64,000 nucleotides of DNA from Methanospirillum lacunae (GTDB lineage Archaea > Halobacteriota > Methanomicrobia > Methanomicrobiales > Methanospirillaceae), in the NCBI RefSeq assembly GCF_046195335.1, contig NZ_CP176093.1, one strand, 5' to 3'. This document shows positions 8,912 through 18,283 of this stretch, in pieces. The notes under the pieces are model-generated. The model had not been told where the DNA came from. It did no database searches and was given only the letters and a program-made list of their open reading frames with translations. Within the stretch, counting starts at the first letter, position 1. Each line of letters opens with the position of its first letter. Made by a program: the position numbers and the translations under genes.

Positions 8912-9379
8912 CTAGTAGTATGTTTTGTATTCGGTTCCGAAATTTCCACGGTTTACCGAATCAGAAATTGTGATTGTATCAACCATTCCTGATTTGTAAC
9001 CAGTGTTCAGGGGCTGGTCATAAAATGACATCATCTCCGAGGCTCCAGGGCTGACAACCACACTGGTGACAGGATCATAATACGTTACTCTGCCAGATGA
9101 GTCTGGTCCGGTAATCCGGTACTTTGCTTCTAGGGCTGGTCTTCTCATCTGAAATTCGCGTTCCGGCATGGTTAATATTACTTTCCCGGTAACATCGTTT
9201 TTAACTCTGTAAAACGAACCATCAAAGGTGGTTGTTGTGGTTATTGGATCAGAATAACTTGTCCCGGTAATTGTGGTGACCCCGTTTATCGTATTTCCGA
9301 CAACAGGGAAGATACAGAGACAGAAACTGATCATAACGATGCAGATTGTTATTATTCCAAATCGTTTGTATGTTTTCAT
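8912..9379 (-). CDS. Small exported protein, paralogue B
   Basis: About 155 residues from the ATG at 9379, chosen because the signal peptide (GIITICIVMISFCLCIFPVVG) follows directly and because the paralogue starts with the same MKT. The open frame extends 48 codons further upstream, but that part overlaps the repeat and is not hydrophobic or conserved. Mature motifs match paralogue A, with about 35 extra residues at the C-terminus (DTITISDSVNRGNFGTEYKT). Function unknown. The upstream region contains the second 31-bp repeat copy. Confidence 0.65.
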   Translation of the reverse strand: MKTYKRFGIITICIVMISFCLCIFPVVGNTINGVTTITGTSYSDPITTTTTFDGSFYRVKNDVTGKVILTMPEREFQMRRPALEAKYRITGPDSSGRVTYYDPVTSVVVSPGASEMMSFYDQPLNTGYKSGMVDTITISDSVNRGNFGTEYKTYY

Positions 9380-9438
9380 AATAATCAGGGGTAGAACGGG
9401 TTTTCCGGATTCATCCCCAATATCAAAGTCTACATGGA

Positions 9439-9469
9439 ATAGTATCCTGATTCCGGCACATCTCTTTTC
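9439..9469. repeat. 31-bp direct repeat, copy 2
   Basis: Identical to 8616-8646, and placed 60-90 bases before the start of paralogue B on the minus strand. See copy 1. Confidence 0.7.
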
Positions 9470-9730
9470 GTATGATCTCTTTTGATTAGGAGAAGAAAAT
9501 CCGGTTATAACCTGGTTTTTCATGTTTAGAGTGAGATGTTATTGGGCACCGATCTCAAGTCTGGCCAGATTGAAGCATTTTAGTTTTCATGACGATGATT
9601 TGTATTCCATATAAAAGCCAGTTGAGGATATATCAGAGCATTATCATGCAGTATGATAGCATATTCTTCACTTCAAGTCAGGAAATATGTATACGGCATT
9701 ATTAACCCGGTCGGTCTTTGAAGAGTATCG

Positions 9731-9850
9731 ATGAATGAGGTTTTTTTAGAAAAATGGCGTTCTCTGGCTAATATTCTTATTCCGGCTGATAGCCTGTTTC
9801 TGTTATCTGTACCTATTGTTCACAAGATACCAAATATTGTCAAATCCTGA
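9731..9850 (+). CDS. Possible 39-residue ORF or gene relic
   Basis: ATG at 9731, stop at 9848-9850. It reads MNEVFLEKWRSLANILIPAD and continues with a hydrophobic stretch (SLFLLSVPIVHKIPNIVKS). The composition is protein-like but there is no clear ribosome-binding site. Just downstream a second startless frame up to about 9990 reads NVPFHDIDYLTTSNQIAGHR, which also looks like coding DNA. The stretch 9524-10003 is therefore probably a decayed gene or genes rather than a true spacer. Nothing is recognised. Confidence 0.25.
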   Translation: MNEVFLEKWRSLANILIPADSLFLLSVPIVHKIPNIVKS

Positions 9851-10003
9851 GATGAAACAAGAGTGCTGATGATAATCCTCCGGTCCTTAAAAGAGAGAAC
9901 GTACCTTTTCATGATATTGACTATCTCACCACATCAAACCAGATAGCCGGACACCGGAATGATCCTCTAACCGATATAGAAAAGGGGTAATGGAAAACCG
10001 TCT

Positions 10004-10528
10004 TCAGGATCTTTTTATACACGGGATGTAGTAATCAAGAATGATCTCCCCGTTTTCGTCCGGTTGTGTAAATCTTGGGCAATTATATACTTCCATACAC
10101 CATGTGGCATGTTCACAGGAGTATCCAATCTCATCAACTGCCTTTTCTACAAGACTGTGTGCAGCAAAACTGATCTCTGGAACTGTAGATCCCTGTACCC
10201 ACCCGATAGCAACAGTTGTTGGTTCAATATTCCTTGATACAAACCTGTCATCCATGACTGATATGTCTGAATTCATCAGCATCCCGCATATATAGGTAAA
10301 TGTCCCGTTTTCGAAAGAAAAATCTGACATCCATCCCACATAGGCATCGTCGAACAGGGCATCTCTGTAATCCATGAGATGATCAAATGTATTATCAGAA
10401 AAACATGTCTCCCAGAGGTTAGGTATAGGGTTTATTTCTGGGCTATTTGGCATTTTAACGGTAATCTTTTTGCCAACAATAAATACTTCCGGAAGTTGAC
10501 AGACCTCAGTTTTTACAATTTTTGCCAT
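10004..10528 (-). CDS. GyrI-like effector-binding protein
   Basis: 174 residues of the GyrI-like ligand-binding fold with no DNA-binding domain: LPEVFIVGKKITVKM, then IPNLWETCF, DDAYVGWMSDF, FTYICGMLMN, and near the end HATWCMEVYNCP and DYYIPCIKRS. The order of the strand-loop-helix elements and the terminal I-P-C/I motif match the bacterial transcription-activator effector-binding family. It differs from the shorter homologue at 2825-3289, so these are two independent members. A poly-A/T-rich spacer of about 200 bases separates it from the next minus-strand gene. Confidence 0.65.
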   Translation of the reverse strand: MAKIVKTEVCQLPEVFIVGKKITVKMPNSPEINPIPNLWETCFSDNTFDHLMDYRDALFDDAYVGWMSDFSFENGTFTYICGMLMNSDISVMDDRFVSRNIEPTTVAIGWVQGSTVPEISFAAHSLVEKAVDEIGYSCEHATWCMEVYNCPRFTQPDENGEIILDYYIPCIKRS

Positions 10529-10735
10529 TTTGATATCCTGAAAATAAATAATTATTTCCTGTTTTTGTCAATCTGTCTGCATATCACCATAGATCTGTGA
10601 TATGCATTTCGAGAGGTTTGGTAAGTAGTTCTCCTCATTATCAATGCTTAATGACTATAAAATCATCCTTTTTTCCAGGTAAAGAATAATTTTTGAAAAG
10701 ATCTGAATAATTGTCAGGTATTGTGATCAGTGCAA

Positions 10736-11299
10736 TCAAGGCTTCTGTAGATTAGTATGGTCCTGAACATCAAATTTCCGGGTACAGGCAATATACTCTG
10801 CAACCAGGTAAAAATTGTTTATATCATCGTTATCCAGGCCGCGAAATGCGAATAGTTCATCCCAAAGGAGACTGCTCCCTTCGACCAGATAGTAAGCTGT
10901 TACAAGATCGATACCAACGATGATGTTATTTCCAGCAAACACATCATCCTGGTTTTCATAAAGGTAGGTTCCAAGTCCTGTATTTTCAATCAAAAAGACC
11001 CTTGGAGTAGGCATCTTACCGTCAGGTAATTTTGCGGCATGACATTCATTTTGGATTATATTGTCTATAACAACCTGTTTTTTTGCATCTTCTCTAAGTT
11101 CAGTTATTGGATATTTTTGGACTAGATACGTGAGTATTTCTTGCCCTGTTTTTTTGTTTGGAACCAGCGTGGCCCGGTGTTTATTGAACGTGTCCTTCCA
11201 TTCATTTATCATTTCGGGTGACGGCTCTTGCATCAGCATACGTACTTCGTATATCACACGGTATGAATAAAATAATCTTTCATTTATTGATGGATTCAA
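10736..11299 (-). CDS. Hypothetical protein
   Basis: 187 residues, soluble, with no signal peptide or membrane segment. An alpha-helical N-terminal half (FYSYRVIYEVRMLMQEPSPE, then EILTYLVQKYPITELRE) is followed by a mixed half with VFLIENTGLGTYLYENQDDV and NNIIVGIDLVTAYYLVEGSS. I do not recognise a family. It ends 24 bases before... the sensor gene reads the same way from 13303 and stops at 11324, so this gene lies directly downstream and may be co-transcribed with it. That would make it a candidate partner or output protein of the sensor, which is inference. Confidence 0.6.
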   Translation of the reverse strand: MNPSINERLFYSYRVIYEVRMLMQEPSPEMINEWKDTFNKHRATLVPNKKTGQEILTYLVQKYPITELREDAKKQVVIDNIIQNECHAAKLPDGKMPTPRVFLIENTGLGTYLYENQDDVFAGNNIIVGIDLVTAYYLVEGSSLLWDELFAFRGLDNDDINNFYLVAEYIACTRKFDVQDHTNLQKP

Positions 11300-11323
11300 T
11301 ACGAATGAAAATGAGAAAATCCG

Positions 11324-13303
11324 TTATTTAGTGTCGGTAGAGGTATTAAACCGGTAATTTCCAGAGGGAACGAAAATGGTAAACTGTGCTCCTTCTCCAT
11401 ATGTTCCGGTTTCACGAATGGTAATATTTGTTATTGCAAGGATCTCTCGTACCAGGAATAATCCGAGTTGATATCTGTCTTTACCCATGTAGTTGAAAAG
11501 ATAGGGACGGATTTCATCTGAAATCCCGATTCCATTATCCTCAAATATAATCTCAACTCCTTTGTCGTTCTTAGTATATCTACATGAAAACCGCGTTGCT
11601 TTTTTGCTATGACGCAGGATATTATCACCGAGAGTAAAAAACACCTTCTCAAGGAGAGGATCTGCAAATATCTCCAGATTATCCAGATGTGTATCTCTCT
11701 CAAATGAAGTGAGACTTGTGTGTGAGATCCCAAATAACAATGATTGCATCACATTTTGCCATAATGGAGGTTTTTGTCCGAGATTTTGATAGTCTTTGGA
11801 ATTTGTCAGGAGATATTTTATATCAGTCACTAATCGCTCCTGTGTCCGAATCATGGAGTTATTATCAGGAACCTTGATAAAATCCGTCATTAATTCGATA
11901 CAACCATATAGTGAAAAGAGTTTATTTTGAATTTCTGAAAAAATGATAGAATTTAAGAAATCTAATTTATTTCTTGCAAGTTTTAAAGCATCATCAGTAC
12001 ATTTCCGATCTGTGATGTCTTCCGAAATTCCAAGAAGAAATACAGGATTATTCTCTTCATCAAAGATAGGTATCTTCTTGGTTGAAAGAAAAAGTTCAGT
12101 TCCATCTTTTGTATGAACTATTTCTTCAGGTATCACATGAATTAACCCTGATTGAATTACTTCCTTATCTTTTCCGGAAAAAAAATCAGCCTCCTCTTTC
12201 TTGAAATAATCTCTATCATTATGACCATATAACTCAGATTGAGAAAACCCCAGGACCTTTTCAAAGGCTTTATTTATTCGAAAATATGTACCGTTTTTTA
12301 CATCTTTGACAAATACCAGATCCGGTATATTATCGATGAGTGTTGTTAGAAATTTTTCATTTTCTGCAAGAGCGTTAGCCCTATTATTACTGATTTCAAC
12401 TTCATTTTGGAGTTCGCTGGTCTTCTGGGATACCTTACGCTGAAGAAGATAATTCCATCCCATCAGTGCCATTATAAGAAGGATTGCGATGCCTAAAAAT
12501 GTAAAAAATTGAGAGATGTTTTCTTGCGAGATAGATGTAGTTCCATACCATTTCTTTTCAATCTCCTTAATTTCGGCTTGAGATATTTTGCTAAACCCAT
12601 CATCTATCGTGTGTAATAATACAGTATTTCCCTTTTTCACCGCCCGATGAAATTCACCTGTATAAATCGGGTCTGTCTGTTTGTATTTATCAATCAGGCC
12701 ATATTTATATAAGAAATATACTGAAGGAGGCTTGTCGACGCAAAAAACCATGAGTTTACCATCAGCAGCTGCTTTTATGATGTCTTCATAATTTGGATAC
12801 TCCTCAATTTGATCAATTCCTGCCTCTTGGAATACTGAAATGACATTATCCCCTGATTTCACTCCGATAACGTATCCCCTTGCAGTAGAAAGTCCGGAAA
12901 GACCAGAAATATTTCTATTATAAAAGATAGGCACATCGATCTCGGCATACGGGGACGAAAAATCGTAATATTTCGCTCTTTCGTTGCTAAAAAATAATGT
13001 GTCGATTACATCAAACTCACCATTCAGCATCCTGGTTTGAGCATCTGCCCAGTTTAATCCGGTAATATTAACCTTGATCCCGGTTTTTTCTTCCCATAAT
13101 TTCCATTCGTCTATTGATATTCCCTGGAGTATTTCCTTTGGGCCCAGAAAAGAGTAGGGAGGATAATTATTGTCAATTACGACTGTCAGGGTTTTATTGA
13201 TACCTTGCTGTTGTGGGATATAGGTCGCACAGCTGATACCTGTACATAAAATGAGCGTCGCTATTGCCAGAAGCAGGATGGTCGTGAGGCTTTTTCTGTT
13301 CAT
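11324..13303 (-). CDS. Solute-binding-domain PAS sensor with degenerate kinase core
   Basis: 659 residues. A signal peptide (1-26) leads to a family 3 periplasmic solute-binding domain (about 35-255: TVVIDNNYPPYSFLGPKEI, then WADAQTRMLNGEFDVIDTLF). A membrane helix follows (about 273-290), then a PAS domain with PAC (about 320-435: DLVFVKDVKNGTYFRINKAF) and a kinase-like C-terminus. Where relatives have the phosphoacceptor pattern RHDIxNQ, this protein has FSEIQNK (near residue 460), so the histidine is gone. The ATPase part keeps DNGIGI and a G2-like LGLFLVREI. It may bind amino acids or similar ligands and signal without autophosphorylation at the usual site. Confidence 0.85.
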   Translation of the reverse strand: MNRKSLTTILLLAIATLILCTGISCATYIPQQQGINKTLTVVIDNNYPPYSFLGPKEILQGISIDEWKLWEEKTGIKVNITGLNWADAQTRMLNGEFDVIDTLFFSNERAKYYDFSSPYAEIDVPIFYNRNISGLSGLSTARGYVIGVKSGDNVISVFQEAGIDQIEEYPNYEDIIKAAADGKLMVFCVDKPPSVYFLYKYGLIDKYKQTDPIYTGEFHRAVKKGNTVLLHTIDDGFSKISQAEIKEIEKKWYGTTSISQENISQFFTFLGIAILLIMALMGWNYLLQRKVSQKTSELQNEVEISNNRANALAENEKFLTTLIDNIPDLVFVKDVKNGTYFRINKAFEKVLGFSQSELYGHNDRDYFKKEEADFFSGKDKEVIQSGLIHVIPEEIVHTKDGTELFLSTKKIPIFDEENNPVFLLGISEDITDRKCTDDALKLARNKLDFLNSIIFSEIQNKLFSLYGCIELMTDFIKVPDNNSMIRTQERLVTDIKYLLTNSKDYQNLGQKPPLWQNVMQSLLFGISHTSLTSFERDTHLDNLEIFADPLLEKVFFTLGDNILRHSKKATRFSCRYTKNDKGVEIIFEDNGIGISDEIRPYLFNYMGKDRYQLGLFLVREILAITNITIRETGTYGEGAQFTIFVPSGNYRFNTSTDTK

Positions 13304-13637
13304 AACTGTTGAATGGTATTGTTCAGAGCATTGGTTTGAATTGATAAGATAGATTAGTTGGCAGGAACTGAATCGAATTTCATTGAATAAAACATGATCA
13401 AAATGGACAATCGGTATTTGTTATATAAATATCTTTTAGATATCGATATATGAGGATCAATATTAAATTAAAGTTTCTATCAGACCAAAAAATCAATTTA
13501 TTTATTGGTCCATTAAAATAAAAAATTAATTTTGAAGATATCCTATTTAAATCTTAATTACGCCTATCTTGTTATAGATTGGGTAAATGTGTCAAAAAAA
13601 AGATTAGATATTATCAAAAAATTGTCTTTGAATTATC
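13304..13637. other. AT-rich intergenic region with T-tract terminator candidate
   Basis: Holds the upstream region of the sensor gene at 13303 and the downstream end of the chemoreceptor gene. On the minus strand, T-rich runs after the chemoreceptor stop (TTTTTT near 13620 and T8 at about 13594-13601) suit archaeal transcription termination. The part from 13390 to 13560 is very AT-rich and likely contains the sensor promoter. Confidence 0.4.
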
Positions 13638-15674
13638 TTATACTTTAAAGAAATTAATCTGGATCTGAACATTTTCAACAATGGTGTTCAGATTTCCTAT
13701 GACCTGGGAGATCTGATTTACTGCAACGGCAACCTCGTTGGTTGAATGAGCTGATAATTCAGCTTGTTTAGAGGTATTTGATACCAGGCCACCAATTTCT
13801 GTGATACTTGCGGTTATTTCCTCAACAGATGCTGCCTGTTCTTCTGTTGTAGCAGCAACATCTGTAACACTTACGTTGATCTCCTCAATTAACTCAGCAA
13901 TCCGGGTAAATGACTGGAAAGTGTCTTGAAGTGCTTTTCCCCCGCTTTCAACATCTTTGACAGTTTTTTCCATTGCGGTGGATGCCTGGATAGATCGTTT
14001 CTGAAGATTTTCAATAATAGATGCAATATTTTCTGCAGAAACCTGAGTCTCCTGGGCTAATGCTTTTACTTCATCAGCAACAACAGCAAAACCCAACCCA
14101 GCTTCTCCTGCTCTGGCTGCTTCAATTGCTGCATTGAGGGCGAGTAGACTGGTTTGATCAGATATGTCTCTAATAAGACCAACAATTTTCCCGATCTCTT
14201 CCATCTGGTGAGTGATGTCCACCATATTATCCTTGCTTTCGATGGTAGATTGGGTAATTCCTTCCATCCCTTTTTCTGCAATGTCAGCGAGTGTTATTCC
14301 TTCCCGAGAGTACCTGTCAGCATCAGTTGTGAGTTTACTCACGTGTTCGCTCTTGATTGCAACCTGATTTACCGTTGTATTGAGCTCTTCCATCGCTTTT
14401 AGAACCTGGTCAACCCCATGTTTGCATTTTTCTGCATTTTCACTGACATGAAAGGATGAATCAGCAACATCTTTGACACTTGCAGCAACCTCTTCAGTAC
14501 TTGCATTTACTTCCTCTGCATTGGCTGTAAGTTCCCCCATCTGTTGCTGAATTGAGATAATTGAATTGGATACGGATTTTCCACTATTGTTCAATGCATC
14601 TTTGAATTGCTTGAAATCTCCCCTGACATCTGCATTTTCATCATATCGTACTGAGAAATTTCCTATGGAAAATTCATTTGCAATTCGCATGGCTTCCATA
14701 TTTGGCCGGAGAAATGCTTCAACCAAAGCATGAGTAGCCTCAACCAGTTTTTTGAACTCGCCTGTATATTTGGAAGAATCGATTTGGATGTTGAGATCTC
14801 CACTTCGTATCTTTTCAGCAATACCCATGATTGAAGTATTGGCAAATATTGATTTTTTCAGGTTTTCTTCAATCTCCTGTTTTTGTTTCTCAAGATTTAT
14901 TGACATTGAATCAAAGGAAGAGCTGATCAAACTTATTTCATCACTTCCTTTCATTTCAATGCGATATGCAAGATTTCCAGCTCCTACCTCTTCCATACCC
15001 TTTATCAGATTGCCAAACCTCCGGTTTATGTTCTGGGCTATGAGCCACGCAATAAACAGAAGAATTATAGTACAGAAAATAATAACAACGACTATGATTA
15101 GTATTCCCTGTGAATACAACTGGTTTGCATCGATATAACACTGGTTTGATGTCTGATTATTATCATCCATCAGTTTCTGTAGATCAGTAAGAATTAGATT
15201 TCGTTTAGGAATTGCACTTTGAATCCTGAGTTGAGTCGCTTCTTCATCTTTTCCTTGAAGTGTTAGAGAATTAACCTGTTTTGTTGTTTCAAGGTATTCA
15301 GCCGACGATTTTTTAATCTCCTCAATAAGACCTTTTTCATTATCATTCATCTCAATTGAAGAGTAATCATCAAGTCGTTTCAGAAGTGAGACCCCGAATG
15401 GATCCATTTTTGTCTGAAATATTTGTTGTTTTTCAGAAACGGTTGATGCAAGAGTGAAGGTATACCCACCTATTGCATAATTGAGCATATCTGAATATGC
15501 TCCATATGCAAGCATGGAATGAGTATATTTATTCTTATAAATTTGGTTTACTTCAGAATTAATTTCCCCGGCAGTGAATAAACCACATACTCCGGTAAAC
15601 ATAATAGCGAAAACCCCGATTATAATCAAAATTAGCAATTTTTTGCTCATTGATATAGTATCTAATTGTATCAT
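13638..15674 (-). CDS. Methyl-accepting chemotaxis protein
   Basis: 678 residues from the ATG at 15674, which has GGGAGG five bases before it; the in-frame ATG at 15740 lacks this. A membrane helix (KKLLILIIIGVFAIMFTGV, 9-27) is followed by an extracellular four-helix-bundle sensor (about 30-190, with QIYKNKYTHSMLAYGAYSDM), a second membrane helix and a HAMP linker (FGNLIKGMEEVGAGNLAYRI). The cytoplasmic coiled coil has the signalling tip AIEAARAGEAGLGFAVVADE and ends in a short tail without a CheR-docking pentapeptide. It would control archaellum rotation through CheA/CheW. No che gene adjoins it. Confidence 0.95.
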   Translation of the reverse strand: MIQLDTISMSKKLLILIIIGVFAIMFTGVCGLFTAGEINSEVNQIYKNKYTHSMLAYGAYSDMLNYAIGGYTFTLASTVSEKQQIFQTKMDPFGVSLLKRLDDYSSIEMNDNEKGLIEEIKKSSAEYLETTKQVNSLTLQGKDEEATQLRIQSAIPKRNLILTDLQKLMDDNNQTSNQCYIDANQLYSQGILIIVVVIIFCTIILLFIAWLIAQNINRRFGNLIKGMEEVGAGNLAYRIEMKGSDEISLISSSFDSMSINLEKQKQEIEENLKKSIFANTSIMGIAEKIRSGDLNIQIDSSKYTGEFKKLVEATHALVEAFLRPNMEAMRIANEFSIGNFSVRYDENADVRGDFKQFKDALNNSGKSVSNSIISIQQQMGELTANAEEVNASTEEVAASVKDVADSSFHVSENAEKCKHGVDQVLKAMEELNTTVNQVAIKSEHVSKLTTDADRYSREGITLADIAEKGMEGITQSTIESKDNMVDITHQMEEIGKIVGLIRDISDQTSLLALNAAIEAARAGEAGLGFAVVADEVKALAQETQVSAENIASIIENLQKRSIQASTAMEKTVKDVESGGKALQDTFQSFTRIAELIEEINVSVTDVAATTEEQAASVEEITASITEIGGLVSNTSKQAELSAHSTNEVAVAVNQISQVIGNLNTIVENVQIQINFFKV

Positions 15675-15842
15675 GACATCCTCCCAAGAGATCACAAAAA
15701 CAGCCTGTACACATTTCTGTTCAATATCCGATCTTTTCAATCAGATATTTCGGAGTATGAATAGCCTTCAAGGGTATTAAAATCGGTGATATGGTGAATC
15801 AATACCGAAATATTAATTAACCCATTAATGTATTTATTGTAA

Positions 15843-17141
15843 ATGGATGGGGATGTTTCTGAAATAATACGAGAAGTTTTAAAAAAATTCAGGAAACCAA
15901 TATCTATTACACAGATTGCATATGAAGCTTCTATTTCACGGACAACCGCTGCACGATACCTCGATAATTTGCATTATTCTGGTCAGGTAAAGTTATTCGA
16001 GATTGGCAAGGCAAAAAAGTACTTATTAACTTCAGAGCAACCTTCTCATTCTATCTGTGACTTATCATCAGATCTTATTATCCTTTTAAGTTCATCATTC
16101 AAAATTTTGTTTGTAAACAAGGCATATCTTGAGTATTCTCACCTTTCTCTTGAAGACCTTCTTGGAAAACGGGTCGATGCCTTAAATTTAGATCTTTTTT
16201 CATCTATTAACATCCTAAAGATACTAAATGAGTATCCAGGTGATGATCTTTCGTCTCATATCATTGAGGTATACAGGGGTAACCAACTATATATCTATGA
16301 AATGTTTTTTCTAAAAGGGCGGGTAGTATCTCATCATGCCGCAATTTCCATTGTTATTAAAGATATTACTGCAAAGAAACGGATAGAAGATGAAAATCGG
16401 TTTCTGGCTTCAATTATTGCCTGCTCTGAAGATGCTATTATTGCAGTCGATAACACAATTACCATTAATACCTGGAATAATGCTGCAGAACGATTATTTG
16501 GATATAATTCTGATGAAGTAATTGGTCAATCGATATCAGTGATTCATCCTTGGTGGTATAAAGATGTGTATCCTATCCATAATCGGTTACTCATGGGTGA
16601 AACAATAAAGCAATACAAGTGTACCAGAAGACGGAAAGATGGTTCTCTCGTTTATGTTTCTATCACTGCATCATTAGTATACGATCATTCTGGGGAGATT
16701 ATTGGTTCTTCTGCAATATTTCGTGATATTACTGCAGATAATCAGATAAAAAGTTATATTTCTGATTTAAATCAGCAGTTACATGCAGTACTGGATAATA
16801 TCCATGAAGTTTTAGCGATTGTTGACCCTGGCACTCATAGGGTCCTTTTGCTAAATGAGTACGGGAAAAAACGTTTTGATAGCCAGAATTCGAGATGTTG
16901 GTTTCATACAAGCCAGTATAACTTTCCACAAGCATGTGAAATTTGTTCTCATATGAACCTTAACTACATGGAGAAATCCGGGCCAGTATCATTTGAATTT
17001 AAAACTGACAGAATAAAATTACTCTCTAAATTCCAGTTGATACCATGGGGTACTAAAAAACATGCAATGATGGTAACCATGTTTGATCAATCTGAGGATC
17101 TTAATAAGGATGGCCTAGTCTTCCCTGATAATAAAACGTAA
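15843..17141 (+). CDS. Winged-helix PAS regulator
   Basis: 432 residues. The first ~65 form a winged helix (IREVLKKFRKPISITQIAYE, then SRTTAARYLDNLHYSGQV). A PAS-like domain follows (about 72-180, with LSSSFKILFVNKAYLEYSH), then a canonical PAS-PAC (about 185-300: ASIIACSEDAIIAVDNTITI, VIGQSISVIHPWWY, IFRDITAD). A third, divergent PAS (about 305-420) contains CWFHTSQYNFPQACEICSHM with four Cys/His that could bind metal. There is no kinase domain, so this is a DNA-binding sensor. It is divergent from the chemoreceptor and may share a 168-base control region with it. No ribosome-binding site precedes the ATG; a leaderless transcript is possible. Confidence 0.8.
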   Translation: MDGDVSEIIREVLKKFRKPISITQIAYEASISRTTAARYLDNLHYSGQVKLFEIGKAKKYLLTSEQPSHSICDLSSDLIILLSSSFKILFVNKAYLEYSHLSLEDLLGKRVDALNLDLFSSINILKILNEYPGDDLSSHIIEVYRGNQLYIYEMFFLKGRVVSHHAAISIVIKDITAKKRIEDENRFLASIIACSEDAIIAVDNTITINTWNNAAERLFGYNSDEVIGQSISVIHPWWYKDVYPIHNRLLMGETIKQYKCTRRRKDGSLVYVSITASLVYDHSGEIIGSSAIFRDITADNQIKSYISDLNQQLHAVLDNIHEVLAIVDPGTHRVLLLNEYGKKRFDSQNSRCWFHTSQYNFPQACEICSHMNLNYMEKSGPVSFEFKTDRIKLLSKFQLIPWGTKKHAMMVTMFDQSEDLNKDGLVFPDNKT

Positions 17142-17180
17142 TAATTTTAAATAAATTGCCTTTTCGGTAAGATCCGCTAA

Positions 17181-17318
17181 GCCACTATTGACTCAACAGC
17201 AATTACATTACCAGATGAGATAACTAAAGACTCAACTGGAAATTATTTGATTTCAACTGATAGTATGAGGTTCTCTGTGGATTTACCTGGAAATATAATT
17301 CAGAACAGAATGAATTAA
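17181..17318 (+). pseudogene. C-terminal remnant of a probable exported protein
   Basis: A startless frame runs from after the in-frame TAA at 17178 to a stop at 17316-17318 and reads DSTAITLPDEITKDSTGNYL then SMRFSVDLPGNIIQNRMN, rich in Ser, Thr and Asn like surface proteins of the window. No upstream part is found. It fills most of the 307-base spacer between the HTH-PAS gene and purQ. Confidence 0.35.
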
Positions 17319-17448
17319 TATTAGTAAATCCTGGTACAAATAATTAATATTCTCAATTAATTTGTTTTTTTGAAACAAGTACATGAATCTGGAAATAAAA
17401 ATAAATACTGGAGTAGATATATTCTGTGCTTTGATCCTTGAAAAAAGG

Positions 17449-18282
17449 TTAACTAAAATAATTAACTATATTTCTGAATAGTTTCATATTCAACGACTCT
17501 GTGGGAACTTTGATTCCCTGTCGTTTCATCTTCTCTTTCTGCAGTGTCCAGTCATACAGGTTGACAAAATCCATTGCACGTTCCGGATGAGGCATCATCG
17601 CCAGAACTTTCCCGTTTTCTGAAGTAATCCCTGCAATATCAGCAGTTGAGCCGTTTGGATTAAACGGGTATTCACCGTTTGCAGATTTCATGTCGTCTTT
17701 ACAGTAGGTAAATGCGATCATCTTCTTGCTCTGAAGTTTGGCAAGTGTCTCTTTAGAGCAGGAAAAATTACCTTCTCCATGAGATACCGGACAGACAATT
17801 TTATCGATGCCTTTTGTCCAGATATTGTCAGCAGTAGGTTTCAATGTAACATACCGGCATTCAAGCACCCCTTTGTGGTTGGGCATCAGGGCAATATCGC
17901 GTTTGAACTGCTTGTTAAACGCAGGTACGAGTCCAAGGTTTGCAAGGATTTGGAACCCGTTACAGATCCCGAGAACAAGATTGTCGCCATTCAGAAATTC
18001 AGTGAGATCATCCCAGAGATTATTTCTGACCCTGTTAGCGAATGCATTTCCCGCACCGGTATCATCACCGTACGAAAAGCCACCTGGAAATACAAGCAGA
18101 CGATAATCAGATAGTCTCTGTTTTTTGTCAATGAGATCGTTGATGTGAACGATATCAGAATCCATTCCTGCACGGGCTAATACTTCTTGTGTCTCCATCT
18201 CTGAATTGATTCCGTATCCGCTCATGATGAGGGCTTTATCAGGAATCATATCCGGAGATTCGTTAAAAAATGAAGACGTCAT
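17449..18282 (-). CDS. purQ: Phosphoribosylformylglycinamidine synthase, glutaminase subunit
   Basis: 277 residues from the ATG at 18282, which has GGAGGG nine bases before it; a longer frame to 18321 overlaps purL and lacks homology. Class I glutamine amidotransferase fold: VFPGGFSYGDD, nucleophile Cys107 in LGICNGFQILANLG, and the His/Glu of the triad in MPHPERAMDF. It supplies ammonia to PurL for the fourth step of purine synthesis (FGAR to FGAM). It starts 1 base after the purL stop, so the two are translationally coupled. At 277 residues it is longer than bacterial PurQ (~225); the extra residues include an N-terminal tail and an insert near SHGEGNFSCSKETL. Confidence 0.95.
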   Translation of the reverse strand: MTSSFFNESPDMIPDKALIMSGYGINSEMETQEVLARAGMDSDIVHINDLIDKKQRLSDYRLLVFPGGFSYGDDTGAGNAFANRVRNNLWDDLTEFLNGDNLVLGICNGFQILANLGLVPAFNKQFKRDIALMPNHKGVLECRYVTLKPTADNIWTKGIDKIVCPVSHGEGNFSCSKETLAKLQSKKMIAFTYCKDDMKSANGEYPFNPNGSTADIAGITSENGKVLAMMPHPERAMDFVNLYDWTLQKEKMKRQGIKVPTESLNMKLFRNIVNYFS

Positions 18283-18283
18283 A

